The notes: generated by a model from the letters alone, not told the origin. Shown: positions 1 through 6,258, numbered from the stretch's first letter. The stretch: DNA of 13,391 nt from CAYGVX01 sp964544285 (GCA_964544285.1 CAZJAQ010000036.1:1-13391); one strand, 5' to 3'. A program made the numbers and translations.

Positions 1-233
1 TTTGCGTTGAGACAAGGCGGGTTATGGGCAGGTATGTGACTGTGCCTCCTTTCGTATCGCTTGAATTTGCGCATGTAATGAAGGTAGTCTCGCCGAATTA
101 TGGCTGTCTTATCCATCTTCGCGCTGATAACAAAGCCGTCTAGAGCACGTCCCCTAACAGAAAGGCTCCCGTGAAAAGGACAATCAATATCAGTGCACGA
201 TTTCTTCGGTTTCTTTGAAGAAGACGTCGGCAT
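1..233 (-). CDS. rps17: 30S ribosomal protein S17 (uS17), 3' part cut off by window edge
   Basis: This is a primary rRNA-binding protein of the small subunit. I translated it by hand from ATG at 233; 77 codons lie in the window and the rest is beyond position 1. The N-terminus is rich in Ser and Lys. It is followed by CPFHGSLSVRGR, then KMDKTAIIRRDYLHY and RYERRHSHIPAHNPPC, which are the hallmark segments of archaeal and eukaryotic S17 (eukaryotic S11). The start lies one base after the rnp1 stop codon, so the two are surely co-transcribed and probably translationally coupled. The next genes of this operon in most archaea (rpl14, rpl24) are expected outside the window. Identity is close to certain; only the 3' end is missing. 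Confidence 0.95.
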   Translation of the reverse strand, partial: MPTSSSKKPKKSCTDIDCPFHGSLSVRGRALDGFVISAKMDKTAIIRRDYLHYMRKFKRYERRHSHIPAHNPPCLNA

Positions 234-234
234 T

Positions 235-516
235 TTACCAAAGCCTCCTAGTTCTCTTTTTCAATCGCTCTTCGGGTCTTCCCACCAAGACCTTTCCATC
301 AATTTCCACGATTGTTTCGTCTGGCAGAGTAAAATGGAAGACAGCTTGATCCTTCACCACAGTTTTCTTTTCCTCGTTCTGCAGTATAATGAATGTATTC
401 CGTGTTTCATCGATGACAGTGCCCATTATGCCTACATAGCTTGGGTTGGGGGAATCTGCAACTTTAACTTTGAGGCCGATGAATTCATGCTGTACTATTG
501 TTGGTGTGACGTTCAT
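235..516 (-). CDS. rnp1: Ribonuclease P protein component 1 (Rpp29/Pop4)
   Basis: This is the archaeal Rpp29 homologue. In other archaea it pairs with Rpp21, binds RNase P RNA and helps remove tRNA 5' leaders. The protein has 93 residues, the usual small size. After an N-terminal helix (TIVQHEFIGLKVKVADS) comes an Sm-like beta-barrel with the family pattern GLxVxVxxSxxPSYVGIxGxVxDET, then strands NTFIILQNEEKKTVVK and AVFHFTLPD, and a basic tail (ERLKKRTRRLW) suited to RNA contact. Its ATG overlaps the rpl29 stop codon by four bases (ATGA), and rps17 starts one base after its own stop. This location inside the ribosomal protein operon is normal for archaea. The translation factor gene sui1, sometimes found between rpl29 and rnp1, is absent. 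Confidence 0.93.
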   Translation of the reverse strand: MNVTPTIVQHEFIGLKVKVADSPNPSYVGIMGTVIDETRNTFIILQNEEKKTVVKDQAVFHFTLPDETIVEIDGKVLVGRPEERLKKRTRRLW

Positions 517-740
517 CGTTTTTTCGCCTCTTTTGCTTCTGCAAGTTTCGCTTCATGGTCTATGGTGAGGATGCGGGCAATGGCTTTGCGAAGTTCTCTA
601 ATGCGGGCAGCGTTTTCTATGGAACCGCCTGCTTTGATCATCGTTTTCAATCGTACAAGCTCGGTCTGTAACTCCGTGACCTTTTTTCTTCGTTTCTCTG
701 AGGGCATGTCTCGGATGTCTTTGAGCCTGATGATTGGCAT
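513..740 (-). CDS. rpl29: 50S ribosomal protein L29 (uL29)
   Basis: This is a small helical protein of the large subunit that sits near the peptide exit tunnel. The 75 residues form two long helices, as expected: an N-terminal segment (LKDIRDMPSEKRRKKVTELQTELVRLK), a short turn with GGSIENAARIRELRKAIARI, and a charged tail rich in Ala, Glu and Lys. Length and the NxARIRExRKxIARI signature are typical of archaeal uL29. It starts two bases after the rps3 stop and overlaps rnp1 by four bases. No oddities are visible. Confidence 0.95.
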   Translation of the reverse strand: MPIIRLKDIRDMPSEKRRKKVTELQTELVRLKTMIKAGGSIENAARIRELRKAIARILTIDHEAKLAEAKEAKKR

Positions 741-742
741 TT

Positions 743-1438
743 TTATTCTGTTGCCTCCTCGCCCTCTTCTTCTTTTTCTACCGTCGGGGTCTCGATTTCT
801 GCTGGTTTTTCCTCTTTTGATACTTCTGCCTTCTCTTCTGCATGGGGAGGAATAAGGGTTACCTTATCTGGGAAGTCGGAGTGAGGAGGCATTATGTGTA
901 CCTTTACTCCAAAAATGCCTGGTTTTAGCTGAACGTGCAACGCTGCGTTTCTCATATATTTTAGGGGTGGTTCGCCGCTTTTCGGTAAGTATCCTGTACG
1001 AAACTTTTCATATTTTGCTCTTTGCCCTCGAAGTTTCCCGCTAATGATTATCTCAATTCCTAAAGCTCCGGCATCCATAACTTGATTAAGTGCCCAATAT
1101 CCTGCTCTTCTAAAATGAACCCCTCTTCTTAACGCCGAAGCAATACGAGAAGCAATAACATGCGCGTTGAGTTCGGGGATTTCAATTTCTGCAACAGAAA
1201 TTTGAGGATTTGGAAGCCCAAACTTCTCTTCCAGAACCCTCGCAAGGTCTCTTATGGTTTCTCCACCTCGACCAATAACAACGCCTGGACGCATAGCGTA
1301 AACCACTATGTGCGTTCCTAGCGGTGTTTTTGTAATGTCTACGCCACCGTAGCCCGCTCTCTCAAGCTCGTTTCGTAGAAATTCATCGATTTCTGTCCTC
1401 TTTATGGATTCGTCGATAAAATGCTTAACTACAGACAT
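743..1438 (-). CDS. rps3: 30S ribosomal protein S3 (uS3)
   Basis: This protein lines the mRNA entry channel of the small subunit. It has 231 residues. An N-terminal helix (VKHFIDESIKRTEIDEFL) leads into a KH domain with the GRGG loop at residues 56-59 (GVVIGRGGETIRDLA). The C-terminal S3 domain contains the GKLRGQRAKYEKFRTGYLPKSG and KPGIFGVKVHIMPP segments. After about residue 200 there is an acidic, low-complexity tail rich in Glu and Lys, a common archaeal extension of variable length. Its ATG overlaps the rpl22 stop codon by one base (TAATG), which suggests translational coupling. Confidence 0.96.
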   Translation of the reverse strand: MSVVKHFIDESIKRTEIDEFLRNELERAGYGGVDITKTPLGTHIVVYAMRPGVVIGRGGETIRDLARVLEEKFGLPNPQISVAEIEIPELNAHVIASRIASALRRGVHFRRAGYWALNQVMDAGALGIEIIISGKLRGQRAKYEKFRTGYLPKSGEPPLKYMRNAALHVQLKPGIFGVKVHIMPPHSDFPDKVTLIPPHAEEKAEVSKEEKPAEIETPTVEKEEEGEEATE

Positions 1439-1923
1439 TAAGCGGCTTCCCCTGTTTTCTCCTCAATTTCTTGCAAACCTATCTCGATGTGCGTAAGTGT
1501 CTTATTTTTGGGAGTGGCGTGTCCATGTGCCCTTGGTATAGCACGCTTAATCTTCATTCCTGGATAGGCTGATGCATGGATTATGCGAAGGCGTTCAGTG
1601 TCTAGACCCTTGAATTCTGCGTTGCCTTCAGCACTTTGAAGAACTCTCAAGATTTCGGCTGCTGCTTTAATCGGATACTTCCCCACCATGGCTTTCTGCA
1701 TTCCATGTCTGTGACCGAGCTTTTTCGTGTACCTCTTGAAGGGGACTGGCTGTTTCTTGGCAATAACTTGCTCCAAATAACGCTTTGCTTTATTCAAACG
1801 CATGCCCCTTATTGTCTTACATACTTCCCTTGCATGTTTATGGGATATTCTAAGCTCGCGTCCGCTGGCTTTCACGGCTTTTTCAATGTCGAGTTCGGTG
1901 ATGGAGTATCCGAATTTCGGCAT
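1438..1923 (-). CDS. rpl22: 50S ribosomal protein L22 (uL22), first gene of this transcript
   Basis: This large-subunit protein has an extended loop that reaches into the exit tunnel. I place the start at ATG 1923, giving 161 residues beginning MPKFGYS. A TTG at 1935 is in frame but overlaps the purine-rich GGAAG ribosome-binding site, so it is unlikely to be used. Family segments include ELRISHKHAREVCKTIRGM, KAKRYLEQVIAKKQPVPFKRY, the Gly/His-rich LGHRHG, and the C-terminal loop region RAHGHATPKNKTLTHIEI. In most archaea rps19 lies immediately upstream of rpl22. Here the upstream side instead holds a TATA-box promoter and then an unrelated gene. Confidence 0.95.
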   Translation of the reverse strand: MPKFGYSITELDIEKAVKASGRELRISHKHAREVCKTIRGMRLNKAKRYLEQVIAKKQPVPFKRYTKKLGHRHGMQKAMVGKYPIKAAAEILRVLQSAEGNAEFKGLDTERLRIIHASAYPGMKIKRAIPRAHGHATPKNKTLTHIEIGLQEIEEKTGEAA

Positions 1924-1935
1924 TCTTTCTTCCAA

Positions 1936-1976
1936 CTGTGCAATTCAACAGCATCAACGTAGTTTATATTTCTTTT
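1936..1976 (-). promoter_or_regulatory. Promoter of the rpl22-rps3-rpl29-rnp1-rps17 cluster
   Basis: On the minus strand a purine-rich stretch (GAAAAG, BRE-like) is followed by AAATATAAAC at about 1962-1971. Transcription would begin near 1940. That leaves a leader of under 20 bases containing GGAAG just before ATG 1923. This is seen in sequence; use as a promoter is inferred from archaeal TATA-box spacing. Confidence 0.6.
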
Positions 1977-2052
1977 CGTGACAAAATTTCATTAGAAACT
2001 GGTTAGAACTCTCTGGCGAATAGCTGAGAAGAGATTAGTGCGTCTTTTGATT

Positions 2053-2401
2053 CTACGGCGAAGCCACTCTGGCTCTTGATTTTTCGTAAGCCGAAAAAAC
2101 TACAGAGCATTTTTGGAACCATGCTTCTCTTTTCTCTACGTTGCGACCGAAGAGGGCGCAAAGAATGCCGACTAAAAAGATGACAGTTGACGCAAGGAGA
2201 AGGAGGTCTATGTAGGGAGAGTAAGTGAAGTAAACACTCAATGGTGAGAATACGCGTGCAAGCGAAAGGAGTATCGAAACTACTTCCACGATCACGCCAA
2301 AACTGTAAGTTTTTTGGATTTTTCCATTTTGGATCAACTTCTGTTTTGTTCAACAGTTCACGGGTTCTACACACATACAATATGTCTTTTGTTAGACACA
2401 T
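2053..2401 (-). CDS. Small two-helix membrane protein, frame broken at a homopolymer
   Basis: The family is not recognised. The main frame (2053-2337, 94 codons) encodes two hydrophobic segments, YSFGVIVEVVSILLSLARVF and LLLLASTVIFLVGILCALFG, then a basic, cytoplasm-like tail. That frame has no ATG, only a TTG at 2337 with no good ribosome-binding site, and it opens just after a TGA. A second frame starts at ATG 2401 with MCLTKDILYVCRTRELLNKT. Its ATG lies 28 bases from a TATA box, ideal for a leaderless mRNA. The two frames join smoothly if one A is removed from the run of six A (T6 on the plus strand, about 2309-2314), giving about 117 residues with DPKWKNPK leading into TYSFGVIVE. I infer one gene with a single-base insertion (sequencing error or real mutation). 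The remainder of the ATG frame down to 2003 is probably an artefact. Confidence 0.5.
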
Positions 2402-2424
2402 CTAACATTAAACGCTTAACGCTT

Positions 2425-2433
2425 GAATATAAG
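2425..2433 (-). promoter_or_regulatory. TATA box for the membrane-protein gene starting at 2401
   Basis: CTTATATTC on the minus strand is centred 28 bases from ATG 2401, the spacing expected for a leaderless archaeal transcript. It shares the 118-base divergent region 2402-2519 with the trmI promoter. Confidence 0.5.
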
Positions 2434-2483
2434 GGATATGTAGAATTTCGGCTATGCATGTTGGGATGCTTACGGAGAGGCGT

Positions 2484-2519
2484 ATTCTTTTAAAGGGTTA
2501 CTAGCTAGATAGGGTTATC
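2484..2519 (+). promoter_or_regulatory. Promoter of trmI
   Basis: The sequence TTCTTTTAAAGG at about 2485-2496 is TATA-like and sits about 30 bases before ATG 2520. The transcript would be leaderless or have a leader of a few bases; the bases just before the start are GATAGGGTTATC. Confidence 0.45.
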
Positions 2520-3302
2520 ATGGTAAGGCGGCAAACTATACGAGAAGACGATAACATTCTCCTGTACCTTAACAGAAAACGCTCCTACTTAGTCAAAGCA
2601 GAGAAGGGAAAAAGCTTTCACACCCACAAGGGGTACATTCAATTTGACAGGTTGATCGGCAAGAAATATGGGACACGTTTTCTCAGCAGCCTAGGTGTGG
2701 AGTTCGTGGCTCTGAAACCAGCCCTCCCAGACTTTATTTTCAAGGCTCAGCGGAGAACTCAGATAATGTACCCAAAAGACATCGCCTTGATGATCATGTT
2801 TAGTGGGATAGGTCCGGGTAGCCTCGTCGTTGAGGCGGGCACGGGTGCAGGTGCGCTTACCACTGCTCTAGCTTTTTATGTGAAGCCTCGGGGGCGTGTC
2901 TATAGCTATGAGATTCGTCCAGAATTCCAAGAAGTTGCACTTAAAAACCTGAAGAAAGCCCACGTCGAGGAGTATGTTGAGCTGAAGAGCAAGGATGTTA
3001 CCTTGGGCATCGACGAAAGGAATGTTGATGCGGTTTTTTTGGATTTGGCAACTCCTTGGCTCGTGGTGCCCCATGTTTATTCGGCGCTGAAGGGCAGTGG
3101 AAGCGTTGTCTCTTTCAGTCCGACGATTGACCAAGTGGTGAAGACCGTGGAGGCTTTGGAGGAGAATGGTTTCGTCGACGTAAACACGTTTGAGTGTATA
3201 ATGCGTGGAATGCAAGTGGAGCGCGGGAGAACTCGGCCGGAGACGCTTATAACTGGACACACAGGTTACATCACACATGCTCGAAAAGCGTTCAAAAAAT
3301 AG
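2520..3302 (+). CDS. trmI: tRNA (adenine-N1)-methyltransferase TrmI (m1A57/58)
   Basis: This enzyme uses S-adenosylmethionine to methylate N1 of adenine in the T-loop of tRNA. Archaeal members act at positions 57 and 58, and the modification stabilises tRNA. The protein has 260 residues, the normal length. A small N-terminal beta domain (1-75) is followed by QRRTQIMYPKD (77-87), the family signature before the methyltransferase fold. Motif I is VVEAGTGAGA (103-112), the acidic ribose-binding residue is probably E131, and the catalytic-loop motif is FLDLATPW (173-180). The C-terminal GRTRPE...GHTGYITHARK (236-256) matches the conserved TrmI/Gcd14 tail. Most relatives have Met-Pro at the LATPW position (LDMPxPW), a mild variant here. 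It stands alone and faces a convergent gene, with a strong stem-loop between the two. Confidence 0.93.
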   Translation: MVRRQTIREDDNILLYLNRKRSYLVKAEKGKSFHTHKGYIQFDRLIGKKYGTRFLSSLGVEFVALKPALPDFIFKAQRRTQIMYPKDIALMIMFSGIGPGSLVVEAGTGAGALTTALAFYVKPRGRVYSYEIRPEFQEVALKNLKKAHVEEYVELKSKDVTLGIDERNVDAVFLDLATPWLVVPHVYSALKGSGSVVSFSPTIDQVVKTVEALEENGFVDVNTFECIMRGMQVERGRTRPETLITGHTGYITHARKAFKK

Positions 3303-3304
3303 TG

Positions 3305-3326
3305 CTCTGCAAGACAGTTTGCAGAG
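3305..3326. terminator. Perfect stem-loop between convergent genes
   Basis: CTCTGCAA at 3305-3312 and TTGCAGAG at 3319-3326 form a perfect 8-base-pair stem with a 6-base loop. It starts three bases after the trmI stop codon and ends 12 bases before the stop of the convergent gene. No T-run follows, so a terminator or 3' end-protecting role is inferred from position only. Confidence 0.5.
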
Positions 3327-3338
3327 AATGCGCGTTCC

Positions 3339-3653
3339 CTAATAAGTGCGGAGCAAAGGCCATATGTACTCGTTCTTTCGAGGTCTCCGTTTGAAGAGAG
3401 CATATGCTATTAAAGCTGCAACGAAGGTGACTCCTAAGACCTCGACTTCCCTTGATGAGATAGCTTCTAGATGGTTCTGTTCGAAATCTTGCAGTGGCGG
3501 TCTTATACCTTCTTCGCTTGTGAATGCGCGTGTGAAAGCTTCTGTGAGTCTTTCTTCTTGGCCTGCTTTTACTAGGAATACCCATGTGGGGATGAGCATC
3601 GTTGCTATGCCTAGAATGATGGCGGTTGCAATGTAGAGTAGGGCTTTGTTCAT
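3339..3653 (-). CDS. Small membrane protein with two helices, partner of the adjacent membrane regulator
   Basis: The family is not recognised. I use ATG 3653 (104 residues); the in-frame TTG at 3668 contains the GGAGG ribosome-binding site and is rejected. Residues 3-28 (LLYIATAIILGIATMLIPTWVF) form a hydrophobic segment that could be an anchor or an uncleaved signal. A roughly 45-residue polar stretch rich in Glu follows. Residues 72-90 form a second membrane helix (LGVTFVAALIAYALF), ending in a basic patch FKRRPRK. With the positive-inside rule, both ends would be cytoplasmic and the acidic loop outside. It lies 73 bases downstream of a membrane-anchored winged-helix regulator on the same strand, so co-expression is likely. 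Function is unknown. Confidence 0.6.
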   Translation of the reverse strand: MNKALLYIATAIILGIATMLIPTWVFLVKAGQEERLTEAFTRAFTSEEGIRPPLQDFEQNHLEAISSREVEVLGVTFVAALIAYALFKRRPRKNEYIWPLLRTY

Positions 3654-3695
3654 GGCGACGTCCTCCAAGTGTTAAAGGGGTGCGTGTTGCTTTTA

Positions 3696-3712
3696 GTTCT
3701 ACGTTTTAGAAC
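3696..3712. repeat. Inverted repeat between the regulator and the small membrane gene
   Basis: GTTCTA and TAGAAC form a perfect 6-base inverted repeat around a 5-base spacer, 43 bases before ATG 3653. It could be an operator, possibly for the neighbouring winged-helix protein, or a minor mRNA stem. The function is inference. Confidence 0.3.
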
Positions 3713-3726
3713 AGGCTGAGGGGTGT

Positions 3727-4182
3727 TCAGAACGGTTTTTCCCTCCATAACCTTATTGTTTCAAGCCACAGGATTGAGCAGCCGACGACGCCGAAGGTTA
3801 GGGCGAAGAAGTTGTGGAGGCTGCCTGTTATGCCGTAGAGCAACGTGTACGTGATTAGCATGGTGGACAGCCAGACCGAGTAGAACAGGTAACGGGGCAC
3901 GAGGAAGCGGCCCACTCTCGTGAAGAATCTTAGGAGACCGACTTTGACCTCTTCTTTGAGAATGTACTCTCCAGTTTCCTTCTTCGTCACGAGTCCTAGG
4001 GTTTGCAGTTTTTCTAGGTGGTGGAGGGCGATGCTGGGGCTCGAGAAGTGGAGGGAACGTTGAATCTCTCTGACGCCTGAGCGGTGGTCTGGAGACCTGA
4101 GGAGGTACCAGTAGACTTGGAGGGTTTTGCCTTTTAAGTGCGATTCGACGATGGATAAGTCAGAAGTGGGTTCTCTGGACAT
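3727..4182 (-). CDS. Membrane-anchored winged helix-turn-helix transcriptional regulator
   Basis: The protein has 151 residues. Residues 10-80 fit a winged helix-turn-helix of the ArsR/MarR-like type: helix VYWYLLRS, a helix-turn-helix in VREIQRSLHFSSPSIALHHLEKLQTLGLV, and a wing KKETGEYILKEE. Residues about 97-118 and 123-143 are strongly hydrophobic (YSVWLSTMLITYTLLYGI and FALTFGVVGCSILWLE), so the DNA-binding domain is probably tethered to the inner face of the membrane. A TATA box, a short leader and AGGGAG five bases before ATG 4182 support the start. The next gene on the strand encodes a small two-helix membrane protein, a plausible sensor or partner. DNA-binding and membrane domains are clear; targets and signal are unknown. 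Confidence 0.75.
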   Translation of the reverse strand: MSREPTSDLSIVESHLKGKTLQVYWYLLRSPDHRSGVREIQRSLHFSSPSIALHHLEKLQTLGLVTKKETGEYILKEEVKVGLLRFFTRVGRFLVPRYLFYSVWLSTMLITYTLLYGITGSLHNFFALTFGVVGCSILWLETIRLWREKPF

Positions 4183-4187
4183 TGAGG

Positions 4188-4227
4188 CTCCCTGAGAAGC
4201 ATTATCCGAGGGGGGCGTTATATAAAA
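4188..4227 (-). promoter_or_regulatory. Promoter and ribosome-binding site of the membrane-anchored regulator
   Basis: TTTTATATAA at 4218-4227 is a strong TATA box on the minus strand. Transcription would begin near 4196. AGGGAG at 4188-4193 is five bases before ATG 4182. Confidence 0.6.
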
Positions 4228-4316
4228 TCTGGCTTGTAGAAGCTCTTATCAAAGTCTACGTTGGAGGTGGAGATGGTTTGTGGTCGTTCTCGTTTTTTGT
4301 GTTCTCTGCGTCTAGT

Positions 4317-4835
4317 CTAGACCGTCCTATTAGGAATGTTGGAGCGTTGAGAAGGACGGGTGGTTTGCGGACGTTCTCTTCTTAGATAGTCTCCTATGTC
4401 TGCGATGTTTCTTATTGTCGGCTGGTTTTTGGCTTGTTTTTCGTCGGGGTTTTTGAGTATTTTGCCGAAGCCGAGGCATTCGCCGTGTTGGTCTAGGATG
4501 AGTGTGTGGGTTCCTCTTTTTTTGGAGCCTTTTATGTCTAGTATCCCTTGTTTGAATACGTCTCTTCCGCATATGAAGAGCCACTCAGTTTTCTCGTCAA
4601 CTGTCACTTTGTTTGCCTTTTTTTCGGCGATTATGGCGAGCAGGTTGAAGCTTGGAAAGAACACTCTGCCTCTTTCTTTGCCTAGGTAGGTTCCTGCGCA
4701 GAAGAATTCCTTCGCGATTAGCCGTCTCAGGTTTTCGTTCAGGACGTAATATCTGTTCTGTTTCCTGACTATGAGTTTTTCGTCTAGGCTTATGGTTGTG
4801 TTGAATTTTTTCACGAAGTCGTTTATTGGTTTCAT
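4317..4835 (-). CDS. NIP7-like PUA-domain ribosome biogenesis protein
   Basis: The protein has 172 residues from ATG 4835. The frame remains open further upstream, but that part is the antisense-frame shadow of the methyltransferase gene. An N-terminal alpha/beta domain (1-70) contains FFCAGTYLGKERGRVFFPSFNLLAIIAE, typical of archaeal and eukaryotic Nip7. A PUA RNA-binding domain follows (about 75-152), with TEWLFICGRDVFKQGI, GECLGFGKIL and a final IADIGDYLRRE. Nip7 is known to bind RNA and take part in pre-rRNA processing and 60S assembly in eukaryotes; the archaeal role is inferred to be similar. The last 20 residues are basic and polar and exceed the usual family end. It overlaps the upstream NOL1-type gene by four bases (ATGA), which fits a joint role in rRNA maturation. 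Confidence 0.85.
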   Translation of the reverse strand: MKPINDFVKKFNTTISLDEKLIVRKQNRYYVLNENLRRLIAKEFFCAGTYLGKERGRVFFPSFNLLAIIAEKKANKVTVDEKTEWLFICGRDVFKQGILDIKGSKKRGTHTLILDQHGECLGFGKILKNPDEKQAKNQPTIRNIADIGDYLRRERPQTTRPSQRSNIPNRTV

Positions 4836-5719
4836 TTTGGGTTTGCCCGTTTGAGTTTGCAGACGAAGAATCCTTGGGTTTTTTCTGGCCAGATTCTTCT
4901 GCAGTTCTCTACTGTGCTGTCGAGTTGTTTTCCAAGAATGTTTGCTGGGGGTTTTTCTCCGAGGCAGTCGATTTTTTGGGTTTGTAGGTTTAGGGCGTTT
5001 ATTGCCCAGTCGACGTTTAGCTCGTTTTCTTCTGGTTCGAGGGAGCATGTGGCGTAGACTATTTCGCCGTCGTCTGCTAGGCATCTGGTGGCTTCTGCTA
5101 TTATTCGTCTCTGGATGATGGCATTCCTTTCTACGTCTTTGATCGTCCTTTTCTGGAACCAGTCTTCGTCGGTTACGTAGTTGCCCGAGCAGGGGACGTC
5201 TAGGAGTATTCGGTCAAACTTTACGCCCAAGCTTGATGCTTGTCTCGCGTCCATGTGGTAGACTATCGTGTTTTCTATGCGGCATCGTTCGAGCTGGTTT
5301 GTGAGGGCTGTGAGTCTGCTCTTCTTGACGTCTAAGGCGATTATGGCGCTCGTGTTCTGCATCAAGTCGGCTAGTTGGATGGTTTTTCCGCCTGGGGCGG
5401 CGCACGCGTCGAGAACCGTTTTGCCTTCTAGTTCGGTGAATAGGGTGGCTGGGATTTGGGCAGCCGCCTCTTGAATCGAGTATAAGCCTAGCAGGTATTC
5501 GGTGGTTGCTCCGACGGAGAATTTTGACTTATGAATCCAGTAGCCGCTTTCGAGGAAGGGAATTTTTTCAAGCTCTATACCTCTGGACTCCAGCCTCTTT
5601 ACGACGTCTGTTTTTTTGGTGTTTGCTGTGTTGATTCTGATTGCTTGTTCTAGTCTGACTGGACGGTAGTTCCAGCCCATTTTCCTGTAACGGCTTACAA
5701 AGAATTCTTTACCCGACAT
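4832..5719 (-). CDS. NOL1/NOP2/Sun family RNA (cytosine-5) methyltransferase
   Basis: This enzyme is predicted to transfer a methyl group from S-adenosylmethionine to C5 of cytosine in rRNA or tRNA. I use ATG 5719 (295 residues): a TATA-like element 29 bases upstream would give a leaderless mRNA starting there, and the upstream extension to 5776 would overlap it. After an N-terminal RNA-binding region (1-95), motif I is DACAAPGGK (104-112) and the acidic ribose contact is in ALDVKKSRL (128-136). Motif IV is DVPCSG, with Cys177 as the release cysteine. Motif VI is TCSLEPEENE, with Cys225 as the nucleophile. Both cysteines required for catalysis are present. The length suits single-domain archaeal Trm4/Nsun6-like enzymes without a fused PUA domain; the overlapping downstream gene supplies a PUA protein instead. 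The target is unresolved. Confidence 0.88.
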   Translation of the reverse strand: MSGKEFFVSRYRKMGWNYRPVRLEQAIRINTANTKKTDVVKRLESRGIELEKIPFLESGYWIHKSKFSVGATTEYLLGLYSIQEAAAQIPATLFTELEGKTVLDACAAPGGKTIQLADLMQNTSAIIALDVKKSRLTALTNQLERCRIENTIVYHMDARQASSLGVKFDRILLDVPCSGNYVTDEDWFQKRTIKDVERNAIIQRRIIAEATRCLADDGEIVYATCSLEPEENELNVDWAINALNLQTQKIDCLGEKPPANILGKQLDSTVENCRRIWPEKTQGFFVCKLKRANPK

Positions 5720-5743
5720 CAACGATAAGAAGAGGATGCTGCC

Positions 5744-5752
5744 AATAAAAAC
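5744..5752 (-). promoter_or_regulatory. TATA-like element of the NOL1-NIP7 operon
   Basis: TTTTTATTG on the minus strand is centred 29 bases from ATG 5719, consistent with a leaderless transcript. No ribosome-binding site is seen before that ATG. Confidence 0.45.
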
Positions 5753-5817
5753 TTGGTGTTGAATCGGCAAGCTCACAAATACTTCATACGTGTCCCCGCG
5801 CGCTTAGTATGTGCAAA

Positions 5818-5852
5818 AGGTTTTTACTCTGGCGAGTTCCAAAAAGGATTCT
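5818..5852 (+). promoter_or_regulatory. Possible promoter and ribosome-binding site for the gene starting at 5853
   Basis: GGTTTTTACT (about 5819-5828) is a TATA-like element 25-30 bases before ATG 5853. AAAAAGGATTCT just before the ATG includes AGGA at a short but usable distance. Confidence 0.35.
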
Positions 5853-6258
5853 ATGAGGGCGATCGACGCAAAGATTCTCGACGAGCTAGAGATGCTTTAT
5901 GGGGACAAAGACTGTTTTTATCCACTTCGATTGGTTTGGAACCGCAGAAGTATACTGGACTAATCTGGAACGTCTCTTCATAGTTGCAGACTATGCGAAA
6001 AAACACAATCCCTCTGTAGCTGGAAAGATAGCTTCGTATAGTAGACAAATTGTCGAATTGTTTCACCAAACTAAGGAATATGCCAGTGGATGGAATTCCA
6101 AGCACAAAGAAAAACACACACCTTCCACTGAGGATTATATAGAGGCTACGGAAGAAAGTTGGGATGCACTAGACAAGTGGACAGTTACCCAAGAAAAACT
6201 ACGACGTGCAATCTTGGAATTTGTGGAATTTCTGTATTCTGTTGTCTTCGAATTGTAA
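5853..6258 (+). CDS. Unknown helical protein, apparently split by a homopolymer frameshift
   Basis: The family is not recognised. A frame from ATG 5853 reads MRAIDAKILDELEMLYGDKD and stops at 5963 (36 codons). A second frame, 5899-6258 (119 codons), gives a largely helical protein with FIHFDWFGTAEVYW, NLERLFIVADYAKK and a C-terminal amphipathic stretch (EKLRRAILEFVEFLYSVVFEL). Neither has a signal peptide or clear membrane helix. Removing one T from the run of five T at about 5914-5918 joins the frames as GDKDCF then IHFDWFG, giving about 134 residues starting at the ATG that has promoter-like and ribosome-binding sequence. The alternative is that translation simply begins at ATG 5899. The gene is divergent from the NOL1 operon. 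No catalytic motif is visible. Confidence 0.45.

Noticed and set aside
2303..2316. Programmed -1 frameshift at the A AAA AAC heptamer
   Set aside because: The heptamer is in the right phase for a -1 slip, but the membrane-helix frame lies at +1, so a classic -1 event would not reach it.
2003..2401. Full 132-codon minus-strand frame starting at ATG 2401
   Set aside because: Only its first 30 or so codons look real. After the A6 run the overlapping frame has clear membrane helices, while this one becomes a Leu/Ser/Arg/His-rich shadow.
4835..5084. Upstream extension of the NIP7-like frame, rich in Arg, Lys and Pro
   Set aside because: It lies wholly inside the methyltransferase gene in another frame on the same strand and shows the biased composition of a shadow. 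ATG 4835 fits the family start.
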